Assembly: GCA_945877005.1 (NCBI GenBank)
Contig: CAMCQL010000064.1
Location: 1-9,121, forward strand
Reading direction: 5' to 3'
Length of the DNA: 9,121 bases
Origin: Chryseobacterium gleum
GTDB taxonomy: Bacteria; Bacteroidota; Bacteroidia; Flavobacteriales_D; Crocinitomicaceae
Positions 1 to 6,226 of this stretch are shown piece after piece. The position numbers were made by a program, and so were the translations under genes. Each line of letters begins with the position of its first letter. The first letter of the stretch is position 1. The notes beneath the pieces are model-generated. The model worked only from the letters and a program-made list of their open reading frames with translations. It ran no database searches and was not told the origin of the DNA.

Positions 1-1809
1 TATGACGCAGATTTACAAGGTGCAATCATTGATGTTGTAACGCGAGGTGTTGCGGTAAAATGGGTGTCGGGTAGTTTAAATTTAAATTATGGAAAGAATC
101 AAAACGATAAATTGTCACCTTCTTTGGTGTTGAATGCCAAGCGCAAAAAATCAAATTGGCAATTATTAGTGGGGACTGGATCGGTTGGTTCGACTCAAAC
201 CGAAACAATGAAATTAGGTTTCCTAAGTTTTGCACCAATAATTCATGTGAACAATACCATCGAAGCGCAAGATCAAACGATGAATACGTATGTCAAACCA
301 TCTGTAAGTATTAAAGTTTCAAAAAAATCGTTATTGATGTTGAATTATAACTTATATTCGAATACAACGGATTTAACTTTAAAAAGCAAACGATTTTCGA
401 AATCATCGTCAGATTTTTACAATAACGATGCGAATAATCGATCTGTGAATACTTCCCAGGAATTCATTGCGAAGTACCGTATCAATTTAGATACATTGAA
501 TAAAACAGTAGAGTTAACGGGCTATACTTCCATATTTAATGGAACTACTACCATGAAAGCTACGCAGAATGACAATTCAACGGTTTCATTCAGTAAGTAT
601 AATTTTACGGGCAATTCAATGATCTCGTATGTTAAATTCGATGTGAAACTACCTTTACCTTGGGCGAATTTTACCTTAGGTTCAAAATTCAATCGAGAGA
701 TCAATTCGAATTTAGGAAAGTATGCGCCATTTAGAAAAGAAAATACTGTTTTTGAAACGAATAGCTACGATAGCGCACTCGATTTTAACTACGAAGAAAA
801 GAACGTAGCTGGTTACGTTGAGATTCAAAAAAAGATCAATAAGTTGGATTTAGGCGTTGGATTACGTGCCGAGAATTATAATTTAGATCGTACAAGTAGT
901 TTGTTTACTTCTTCCATTGTTTCTAATTATTTCAATCTTTTTCCAAATGCATCGTTGACTTATTTCATTTCACCGGTGATGAATTTGAGCGCTGCGTATT
1001 CAAAAAAAATCAATGTTCCTGCTGCATCTTTGTTTGATCCAAATAATTCAAATTATTACGATAAATACATCACTTCAAAAGGAAACATTCAATTAAAGCC
1101 TACTATTTATGACAATTTCAATGTTTCGTTTACTGCCTTTGATTATTTTTCATTGTCCGCCGATTACACCTTGTCAAATAATCCATCGTTCACTACTTTA
1201 AGCGCCGAAAAGGGTGAAAAGAGTTTTACTAACTCCCCTCAAAATTATTCCGAACAATCGTATTTGAATTTAAATATGGGACTACCTGTTCCATTGGGAA
1301 TTTTTACACAGGGACTCAATTTTTTCAATCAGCAGTTGAATCCGGATGAATTAAATTATTTCTATTTCAATATTGGATACAATCGTATTTTCCTTAAAAA
1401 TTATACGTATCCCACAACTTATGAACCTTTCTGGAGTTATTCCTTATTGTCACATTTTGTATTGCCGTATAAGTTCAGTTTAAACATTAATTATTCTTAT
1501 GTTGCGTTGGGGTATTACCAAATATTCCGATTAACGGCTCCTATTCATGGCGCTGAAATTGTATTAAGTAAAGATTTCTTTAATAAACAACTAACCGCTT
1601 CATTGTCTGTATCAGACCCGATCAATACCAATCAAACTTCGATTCAATTAATTTCTTCCAATTTAGATTTTAGTCAAGTAAGTAAAAACGATACTCGTGT
1701 AGTTTGGTTAAATTTGTCGTACAATTTTGGAAAGCATCAACACATGATGAATGAAAAAACCATAATTGAAACAGATAAAAAACAAAAAAAGTCTGGGGGA
1801 TTATTTTAA
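1..1809 (+). CDS. TonB-dependent receptor-like outer membrane beta-barrel protein (5' truncated)
   Basis: The reading frame is open from base 1, so the start lies upstream; 602 residues are visible. The first residues, YDADLQGAIIDVVTR, match the end of a TonB-dependent receptor plug domain (usual form YDAxGxGGIINIVTK). The rest is a long run of alternating polar/aromatic strands, typical of an outer membrane beta-barrel. The C-terminus reads WLNLSYNFGK, a final barrel strand, followed by a lysine-rich tail ending GGLF, as in the OMP_b-brl_3 type of Bacteroidota barrels. It would sit in the outer membrane and take up a substrate with TonB/ExbBD energy. The substrate is not recognisable, and there is no adjacent SusD-like gene in view. 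A GTG at 64 is an in-frame codon and not the true start, because plug sequence precedes it. The family is fairly sure; the function is not. Confidence 0.85.
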   Translation, partial: YDADLQGAIIDVVTRGVAVKWVSGSLNLNYGKNQNDKLSPSLVLNAKRKKSNWQLLVGTGSVGSTQTETMKLGFLSFAPIIHVNNTIEAQDQTMNTYVKPSVSIKVSKKSLLMLNYNLYSNTTDLTLKSKRFSKSSSDFYNNDANNRSVNTSQEFIAKYRINLDTLNKTVELTGYTSIFNGTTTMKATQNDNSTVSFSKYNFTGNSMISYVKFDVKLPLPWANFTLGSKFNREINSNLGKYAPFRKENTVFETNSYDSALDFNYEEKNVAGYVEIQKKINKLDLGVGLRAENYNLDRTSSLFTSSIVSNYFNLFPNASLTYFISPVMNLSAAYSKKINVPAASLFDPNNSNYYDKYITSKGNIQLKPTIYDNFNVSFTAFDYFSLSADYTLSNNPSFTTLSAEKGEKSFTNSPQNYSEQSYLNLNMGLPVPLGIFTQGLNFFNQQLNPDELNYFYFNIGYNRIFLKNYTYPTTYEPFWSYSLLSHFVLPYKFSLNINYSYVALGYYQIFRLTAPIHGAEIVLSKDFFNKQLTASLSVSDPINTNQTSIQLISSNLDFSQVSKNDTRVVWLNLSYNFGKHQHMMNEKTIIETDKKQKKSGGLF

Positions 1810-1818
1810 TTATTGAAG

Positions 1819-2652
1819 ATGCAACAACCAACCTCACCCATAGGTATTTTTGATTCAGGTTACGGTGGTCTTACGATCTTGTCGGACCTAAAAAAAATAT
1901 TGCCAGAGTACGATTATTTGTATTTGGGTGACAATGCGCGCGCTCCTTATGGTCCGCGTTCGTTTGATGTAGTGTATCAATTTACCTTGGAGGCGGTGAA
2001 CTATTTGTTTGAACAAGGCTGTGAATTGGTGATTTTAGCGTGCAATACGGCATCAGCTAAGGCATTAAGAACCATTCAACAGAATGATTTGCCATTAATG
2101 GCTCCCCACAAACGTGTGTTAGGTGTAATTCGTCCAACATCTGAGGTGATTGGCAATTATTCTGAAAATAAGCATGTTGGAATTTTAGCGACGGAAGGTA
2201 CGATTAAATCAGATTCTTACCGATTGGAAATTGCGAAATTTTTTCCTGAGTTAGAGATCAATCAAAAATCGTGTCCGATGTGGGTACCGTTGATTGAAAA
2301 TCAGTTGCACGAAGAAGAAGGAGGGAAATGGTTCATTAAAAGAGACATTCAACGTTTGTTGGAAAAAGATCCTAAAATCGACACCTTGTTGTTGGGCTGC
2401 ACCCATTATCCTTTAGTAGCACCCATTGTACGTGAAATTGTGGGCGAAGGAGTGAAGGTAATTACCCAAGGTGAAATTGTAGCGGACTCTTTAAAAGTGT
2501 ATTTAGACCGTCATTCTTCAATGAATCAAAGATGTAGTAAGAATGGAACGATAACTTATTTGACAACAGAAACAGCAGAAGATTTTGATAAAAGAGCTTC
2601 TACTTTTTTAAATGAACCGATTCGCTCTAATCATGTTATTCTTCATTCTTAA
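1819..2652 (+). CDS. murI: Glutamate racemase
   Basis: Cytoplasmic enzyme that interconverts L- and D-glutamate, giving the D-Glu of the peptidoglycan stem peptide; it is cofactor independent and uses two cysteines. Visible family motifs are GIFDSGYGG (residues 9-17, holding the conserved Asp-Ser), the LGDNARAPYG stretch, ACNTASA with the first catalytic Cys at about residue 75, and LGCTHYPL with the second catalytic Cys at about 194 and its His at 196. The 277-residue length is normal. I chose ATG 1819 over the in-frame TTG two codons upstream (1813) because ATG is the usual start and the conserved region begins 7 residues in. It begins 9 bp after the receptor gene's stop and ends 3 bp before maf, so it is probably cotranscribed with both. 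Flavobacterial murI is often found near bamA/ompH genes; here the upstream neighbour is a receptor-type barrel instead. Confidence 0.97.
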   Translation: MQQPTSPIGIFDSGYGGLTILSDLKKILPEYDYLYLGDNARAPYGPRSFDVVYQFTLEAVNYLFEQGCELVILACNTASAKALRTIQQNDLPLMAPHKRVLGVIRPTSEVIGNYSENKHVGILATEGTIKSDSYRLEIAKFFPELEINQKSCPMWVPLIENQLHEEEGGKWFIKRDIQRLLEKDPKIDTLLLGCTHYPLVAPIVREIVGEGVKVITQGEIVADSLKVYLDRHSSMNQRCSKNGTITYLTTETAEDFDKRASTFLNEPIRSNHVILHS

Positions 2653-2655
2653 ACT

Positions 2656-3246
2656 ATGTATCAACTTACGCATCAATTAGTACTTGGATCCAAATCCCCG
2701 AGACGACAGGAATTACTCAAAGGAATGGGTTTTGACTTTGAACTAAGAACAAAAGAAACAGCAGAAGATTATCCATCCGATTTATCGTGCGATGAAGTTG
2801 CAGGCTATTTAGCAAGCATTAAAGCAGATGCCTTGCTTCCAACGTTGACATCACATGAATTACTAGTGACTTCTGATACCGTGGTGATTACTGACAATCA
2901 GGTATTGGGTAAGCCTAACAATAGCGAAGAAGCGTTGCAAATGTTGTCGCAGTTATCTGGCAAAACGCATCGTGTAATAACAGGGGTACACTTAGCAACA
3001 CTGCAGATGCGGGTTACTTTTTCAGTGACGACAGAAGTTTCCTTTTATCCAATGGACGTAAAAGAGTTGCAACATTACATTTCAAATTATCAACCTTTCG
3101 ATAAAGCGGGTTCTTACGGAATTCAAGAATGGATTGGGTTCATTGGCATCGAAAAAATGAATGGTTCGTACTACAATGTAATGGGATTGCCGACGGCTGA
3201 ATTATGGCAAAAATTGAAAGCATTTGGTTTTATTCAATTGCGATGA
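2656..3246 (+). CDS. maf: Maf-family nucleoside triphosphate pyrophosphatase (dTTP/UTP type)
   Basis: Predicted cytoplasmic house-cleaning enzyme that hydrolyses a nucleoside triphosphate to the monophosphate and pyrophosphate. The Maf signature is complete: LGSKSPRR at residues 10-17 (nucleotide binding), SDTVV with the catalytic-type Asp at 74, LGKP at 84-87, LSGKTHRVITGV at 100-111, and DKAGSYGIQ at 149-157. The last motif is typical of the YhdE-like branch, which prefers dTTP/UTP and modified pyrimidine nucleotides, so that specificity is inferred from the family. The 196-residue length is normal. The start codon lies 3 bp after the murI stop, which supports translational coupling. The first residue of the SDT motif is Ser where Ala is more usual; this is a minor change. 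Confidence 0.94.
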   Translation: MYQLTHQLVLGSKSPRRQELLKGMGFDFELRTKETAEDYPSDLSCDEVAGYLASIKADALLPTLTSHELLVTSDTVVITDNQVLGKPNNSEEALQMLSQLSGKTHRVITGVHLATLQMRVTFSVTTEVSFYPMDVKELQHYISNYQPFDKAGSYGIQEWIGFIGIEKMNGSYYNVMGLPTAELWQKLKAFGFIQLR

Positions 3247-3282
3247 TGCAAACGATTTAGGGGTTTAGAAATTTTATTAATT

Positions 3283-4293
3283 ATGAAAGATTATTTAAAT
3301 CTCTTAAAACATTTGTCGCTTGGTCGATTAGTGAATCTTTTTCTCTTGTACAGTTCGTTTGTTGTGTCTCGAATTTTAAAAAGAGCCATTGTGTGGGGGA
3401 AACCTTTTACAGTGAGTATCGAACCCACCACCGCATGTAATTTAGCATGTCCAGAATGCCCAAGTGGCAAAAAAGAATTTACTCGTCCTACGGGTCGATT
3501 ATCGCAAACTACCAATGAACAAATTCTTCAACAGTTAGGATCTCAATTGTTTTATGTGAATTATTATTTCCAAGGAGAACCTTTTTTAAATGCAGATTTT
3601 TTAAGTTTTATTCGTGCTGCTAAACAACGTAATATTTACACTGCTACTTCAACGAATGCACACTTTATAACTAAAAATAACGTGAACGAAATTGTGCAAT
3701 CTGGATTGGACCGATTGATCATTTCTATTGATGGATTAACACAAGAAACGTATTCAAAATACCGTATTAATGGCTTATTAAATAAAGTTTTAGAAGCTTC
3801 TAAATTATTAGTTGAAACTAAAAATAAATTAAATAGTTCAACACCACATTTAATTTTTCAATTTTTAGTTGTTAGTTACAATGAACATGAACTAAAATCC
3901 TTGCAACAATTGGCGGATGAAATCGGAATTGATGAGGTTCGTTTTAAGTCTGCGCAATTATACGATTACCAACAAGGGCACCATTTAATGCCGAAAAATT
4001 TAGAATATTCTCGTTACATTCCAACGAAGGATGGTAAGTTTAAATTGAAATATGTAACAGGAAATCATTGTTGGCGCATGTGGTCGTCTTGTGTTTTTAC
4101 GTGGGACGCAAGCATCGTTCCTTGTTGTTTTGATAAAGATGCCCACCATCAAATTGGTTCGCTTTCTTCACAATCGTTTCAATCGATTTGGAAATCTTCC
4201 AAGTATTCGAACTTTCGAAACCAAGTTTTAACCGCTCGAAATGCGATTCCAATTTGTCAAAACTGTTCGGAAGGAACGAAGGTTTGGTTGTAG
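3283..4293 (+). CDS. Radical SAM/SPASM domain protein
   Basis: The N-terminal ~45 residues are hydrophobic/basic, perhaps membrane-associating. The radical SAM cluster motif CNLACPEC follows (Cys 52, 56, 59; CX3CX2C), which binds a 4Fe-4S cluster and S-adenosylmethionine. YYFQGEPFLN at about 93 and LIISIDG at about 146 match the GGEP-like and strand motifs of the fold. The C-terminal part has a SPASM-type cysteine set: Cys 263, 270, 281, 282, 325 and 328, likely binding auxiliary iron-sulfur clusters. SPASM proteins modify peptides, proteins or small molecules; no precursor peptide is visible here, so the substrate is unknown. The gene lies 36 bp after maf on the same strand and is probably in the same operon. 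Its last 31 codons, from about residue 307 and including Cys 325, Cys 328 and the stop, are duplicated at 6074-6167 beyond the fic gene. The present 3' end may therefore have been rebuilt by an insertion. Confidence 0.9.
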   Translation: MKDYLNLLKHLSLGRLVNLFLLYSSFVVSRILKRAIVWGKPFTVSIEPTTACNLACPECPSGKKEFTRPTGRLSQTTNEQILQQLGSQLFYVNYYFQGEPFLNADFLSFIRAAKQRNIYTATSTNAHFITKNNVNEIVQSGLDRLIISIDGLTQETYSKYRINGLLNKVLEASKLLVETKNKLNSSTPHLIFQFLVVSYNEHELKSLQQLADEIGIDEVRFKSAQLYDYQQGHHLMPKNLEYSRYIPTKDGKFKLKYVTGNHCWRMWSSCVFTWDASIVPCCFDKDAHHQIGSLSSQSFQSIWKSSKYSNFRNQVLTARNAIPICQNCSEGTKVWL

Positions 4294-4294
4294 T
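4201..4294 (+). repeat. Left copy of 94-bp direct repeat (3' end of radical SAM gene)
   Basis: Matches 6074-6167 at a constant offset of 1,873 bp with three mismatches (4203, 4207, 4263). The inner part, 4208-4294, has a single mismatch, AAC versus AAT, which is synonymous (Asn). This copy is in frame and forms the C-terminus and stop of the radical SAM gene. The two sequences separate one base after the TAG stop. The position fits an attL-like junction of a unit inserted at a gene's 3' end. Confidence 0.95.
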
Positions 4295-4296
4295 CA

Positions 4297-4425
4297 ATGC
4301 AGGAGAAATTAAGTTATCTCCACAATAATTCATATTTTAACTATTGGATTAACATTCAATTTATATTTTATGAATTAAGTGAAAACACGTCTAATAAAAT
4401 TTATTTTACCCTTATTTTAAATTAA
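4297..4425 (+). CDS. Possible 42-aa small ORF in the fic leader
   Basis: An ATG three bases after the radical SAM stop opens 42 codons (beginning MQEKLSYLHN, ending TLILN) before TAA. The product would be rich in Tyr, Phe, Ile and Asn, with no recognised family. In DNA this AT-rich an open stretch of that length is mildly unusual, but chance remains the likelier explanation. It overlaps the first TTTACCCTT motif and ends 42 bp before fic, so if translated it could be a leader peptide or a small partner protein. No ribosome binding site can be judged, as this group rarely uses them. Confidence 0.15.
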   Translation: MQEKLSYLHNNSYFNYWINIQFIFYELSENTSNKIYFTLILN

Positions 4426-4463
4426 AAAACTAAATTTACCCTTACAAAATTAGTTTTACCCTT
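4405..4463 (+). promoter_or_regulatory. Three TTTACCCTT direct repeats upstream of fic
   Basis: Exact TTTACCCTT occurs at 4405-4413, 4435-4443 and 4455-4463, with start-to-start spacing of 30 and 20 bp, close to whole turns of B-DNA. C triplets are otherwise scarce in this AT-rich leader. The last copy ends 4 bp before the fic ATG, so a bound protein would block transcription or initiation. Such evenly phased repeats are typical of operators, and autoregulation by the Fic protein or control by a host factor is possible; the binding factor is inferred and not identified. No TAnnTTTG -7 box was found in this leader. Confidence 0.5.
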
Positions 4464-4467
4464 TTAA

Positions 4468-5955
4468 ATGAAGAAAATTGGATTTACATGGTTATTGGAT
4501 AAATTTTCAATCACTGGTTATTTACTTACGCATGAATCATACATTGGAACTGTTGACAAAATTGAAGTAAGTTCACATAATACAATTATTCGAACATTTA
4601 AACCAAAATATGATGTTGCTGATAACATCTTTACTCATCTTGAATTTGCAATAAAATATGACGATTTAAATCTAGCATTATTAAAAGAAATATTTCTGAA
4701 TATTGATTACAACGATATAGAGAAATTCATACATGAAAAGTCAAATTCAAAATATAGACGAATCATAGGTTATTTGTTTGAATTTACAACAAATCAAAAA
4801 ATAAATATCACCATTAATTCAACAAATTATATAGATTTATTAGATGAGTCTACATATGTTGCGGGTGCTGCTATTAAAATTCAAAAGTGGAAGATTAACG
4901 ACAATTTATTAGGAACTTCTAGCTTTTGTCCAATAATTCGAAAAACATCTGAACTTAATGAATTATTAGTTTGGGATTTGAAAAATGCATTAGTTAATTT
5001 AAATGAAACCTATAATTCAGAAGTTTTTAAAAGGGCAAGTTATTACTTATTTAAAAAAGAATCCAAATCATCAAGTGATATAGAACAGGAAGCCCCCCCC
5101 AAAGACCGTATGGATAAGTTTATTTATTTACTTGAAAATGCTGGAGAAAAAACTTTTGAGGAATCGCTTTCAGAGGAATCGCTCGTACATATTCAAAACC
5201 AATTAGTAGATCCAAGATACATTGTGAAAAAATACAGAGACTATCAAAACTATGTTGGTCAAACCATGCGTGATTTTTCTCAAAAAATACATTATATATG
5301 TCCTCCACCAGAATTTGTAAAAAGTTTAATGTATGGAATTGCATCATTAAACAGCAAATCAAATAATGTCCATCCTATTTTAAAAGCAACAATGGTTTCT
5401 TTTGGATTTGTATATGTTCATCCTTTTGAGGATGGAAATGGAAGAATCCATCGTTATTTAATTCACGATATTCTTGTAAGAAATAATGTTTTCCCATATA
5501 AAACGATTGTTCCTGTTTCAGCTAATATCCTAGCAAACATACATGCGTATGATAAAACATTGGAGTTAATATCTAAACAAGTAGAACAAAAAGCAAACTA
5601 TGCATTAAATTCAACAGGAACATTGATTGTAAATAACCCCTCAGACATAGAGGCCTTATACAGATATCCAGATTTTACACAACATGCCATTTTTTTAATC
5701 AGAGCAATTAAATCTACGGTAACAGATGAAATTCCAGATGAATTATTATTCCTTCAACGATTTGATGCATTAAAAAAAGACATACAACTTATTGTGGACA
5801 TGCCGGATAAAAAATTAGATTTTATCATAGTAGTATTAAATCAAAATAAAGGACAATTATCTTCAAAAAAAAGAAAGTTATTTCCAGAACTTACAGATGA
5901 TGAAATTATGAAAATGGAAAACGCTTACAAAGAAGTTTTTAATTCAACATACTAA
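4468..5955 (+). CDS. Large Fic-domain protein (putative AMP-transferase/toxin)
   Basis: Fic proteins usually transfer AMP from ATP to a hydroxyl side chain of a target protein. The catalytic motif HPFEDGNGRIHR lies at residues 318-329 and is complete: His 318, the Asp/Gly/Asn loop, Arg 326 and Arg 329. An inhibitory-type SxxxE motif (Ser 202 to Glu 206, within KESKSSSDIEQE) precedes the core. This fits the class in which an N-terminal helix blocks the ATP site, so no separate antitoxin is required; the residue after Glu is Gln where Gly/Asn is usual. Residues 1-190 form the N-terminal region of the ~500-aa Fic family (HLEFAIKYD at 57-65, KYRRIIGYLFEF at 95-106, FCPIIRKT at 153-160). The C-terminal part has DMPDKKLDFII and LNQNKGQLSSKKR, also family-like and perhaps a helical DNA- or protein-binding end. 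Full length for this group. It stands alone between the direct repeats, is much richer in A+T than its neighbours, and contains a C8 run at codons 209-211. The target is unknown. Confidence 0.92.
   Translation: MKKIGFTWLLDKFSITGYLLTHESYIGTVDKIEVSSHNTIIRTFKPKYDVADNIFTHLEFAIKYDDLNLALLKEIFLNIDYNDIEKFIHEKSNSKYRRIIGYLFEFTTNQKINITINSTNYIDLLDESTYVAGAAIKIQKWKINDNLLGTSSFCPIIRKTSELNELLVWDLKNALVNLNETYNSEVFKRASYYLFKKESKSSSDIEQEAPPKDRMDKFIYLLENAGEKTFEESLSEESLVHIQNQLVDPRYIVKKYRDYQNYVGQTMRDFSQKIHYICPPPEFVKSLMYGIASLNSKSNNVHPILKATMVSFGFVYVHPFEDGNGRIHRYLIHDILVRNNVFPYKTIVPVSANILANIHAYDKTLELISKQVEQKANYALNSTGTLIVNNPSDIEALYRYPDFTQHAIFLIRAIKSTVTDEIPDELLFLQRFDALKKDIQLIVDMPDKKLDFIIVVLNQNKGQLSSKKRKLFPELTDDEIMKMENAYKEVFNSTY
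5093..5100 (+). repeat. C8 homopolymer inside fic (candidate phase-variation tract)
   Basis: Eight consecutive C encode the end of Ala-Pro-Pro just after the inhibitory motif. Loss of one C would bring the first stop at 5204-5206; gain of one C would bring a stop at 5115-5117. Either way the catalytic motif is lost from the main product. An in-frame ATG at 5110 (Met 215) follows at once and overlaps the region of the +1 stop. Length and context suit slipped-strand mispairing, but switching itself is inferred. Confidence 0.5.
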
Positions 5956-5963
5956 TATTCTTT

Positions 5964-5992
5964 TTGTCAATCAATTTCGACAATTTTTGATT
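5964..5992 (+). terminator. Weak terminator-like hairpin after fic
   Basis: TTGTC (5964-5968) can pair with GACAA (5979-5983) around a 10-nt loop, directly followed by five T (5984-5988). It starts 8 bp after the fic stop. The stem is only 5 bp and AT-rich. The same bases can instead form the longer pairing described for the downstream repeat cluster, so the assignment is tentative. Confidence 0.3.
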
Positions 5993-6068
5993 AACAAATG
6001 AGTTTGTGTTTCATATTTTCACATCAAAACACGTTGTCAATCATTTTTGGTGGTTTTTAATTCACAAA
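5964..6068. repeat. Two related 35-nt imperfect inverted repeats downstream of fic
   Basis: Unit A is 5964-5998 and unit B is 6034-6068, 70 bp apart in direct orientation, 27 of 35 positions identical. Unit A is itself an imperfect palindrome: TTGTCAATCAA (5964-5974) faces TTGATTAACAA (5987-5997) with one mismatch in 11. In unit B the arms are shorter, TTGTCAAT facing ATTCACAA, one mismatch in 8. GATTAACAA (5989-5997) also pairs with TTGTCAATC (6034-6042) across the space between units, with one mismatch. The cluster fills the gap between fic and the orphan radical SAM fragment and holds no credible gene. It could be recombinase or regulator binding sites, or fold as RNA; no known family is recognised. 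Confidence 0.55.
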
Positions 6069-6073
6069 AACTT

Positions 6074-6167
6074 AACTATACGAACTTTCGAAACCAAGTT
6101 TTAACCGCTCGAAATGCGATTCCAATTTGTCAAAATTGTTCGGAAGGAACGAAGGTTTGGTTGTAGT
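6074..6167 (+). pseudogene. Displaced 3'-end copy of the radical SAM gene (right direct repeat)
   Basis: Matches 4201-4294 with three mismatches and keeps the reading frame and TAG stop (6164-6166). It corresponds to the C-terminal ~30 residues, including both final SPASM cysteines. There is no start codon or upstream homologous sequence, so it is a remnant and not a gene. The two differences at its left edge change Lys to Asn and Ser to Thr; the only difference in the last 87 bp is silent. That pattern suggests a slightly diverged donor allele. The fragment sits 4 bp before the terminator hairpin at 6171, which is probably where the radical SAM gene originally ended. Confidence 0.9.
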
Positions 6168-6170
6168 TTA

Positions 6171-6204
6171 TCAAAAAAGGTGTCTCGAAATTCGGACACC
6201 TTAA
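6171..6204 (-). terminator. Rho-independent terminator of yceI
   Basis: AAGGTGTC (6177-6184) and GACACCTT (6195-6202) form an 8-bp stem, with a possible inner CGA/TCG pairing in the 10-nt loop. Read on the minus strand the stem is followed by six T (complement of 6173-6178). It lies about 25 bp past the yceI stop. On the plus strand no U-run follows, though the hairpin may also have served the original end of the radical SAM gene. Confidence 0.85.
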
Positions 6205-6226
6205 AAATTCTTATTAAGAACAAGTT

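Larger units (their letters stand above)
4295..6167. mobile_element. Putative inserted 1.87-kb unit carrying fic, bounded by gene-3'-end repeats
   Basis: The unit runs from just after the left repeat to the end of the right repeat and holds one clear gene (fic), its leader, and a repeat-rich tail. Seen directly: the flanking 94-bp direct repeat, and base composition well below the neighbours (hand count 21% G+C over 4681-4860 against 39% over murI 2041-2220). Fic also uses ATA for isoleucine often, which the neighbours rarely do. Known pattern: site-specific integration into a gene's 3' end leaves the gene intact at one end and a displaced copy at the other. No integrase, transposase or relaxase is encoded here. 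Movement would need an enzyme in trans, homologous recombination with a donor carrying the same arrangement, or a unit since reduced. Exact ends cannot be set within the repeats. Confidence 0.6.

Noticed and set aside
26..704. Minus-strand open frames over the receptor gene
   Set aside because: They lie opposite a well-supported coding frame and show no recognisable protein features; the same holds for the antisense frames over the radical SAM, fic, yceI, permease and ATPase genes.
1813..1818. TTG at 1813 as the murI start
   Set aside because: It adds only two residues; ATG 1819 is a stronger start codon and leaves the normal short lead before GIFDSG.
4302..4321. GGAGA/TCTCC hairpin as a terminator of the radical SAM gene
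   Set aside because: The stem is 5 bp and no T-run follows it; it is too weak to call.
4326..4377. TAATTCATA / TATGAATTA inverted repeat in the fic leader
   Set aside because: Nine bp of pure-AT-type arms with a 34-bp spacer are easily expected by chance in this composition.
5989..6042. An integron attC-like site after fic (AAC-ended left arm, GTT-started right arm, inner GTGTTT/AAACAC arms)
   Set aside because: The arms do not fit the RYYYAAC/GTTRRRY core consensus, there is no integrase or second cassette, and the 94-bp gene-end repeat explains the boundaries better.
5998..6060. A 20-codon frame starting at the ATG in the fic downstream region
   Set aside because: Too short and lying within the repeat cluster; no support for translation.
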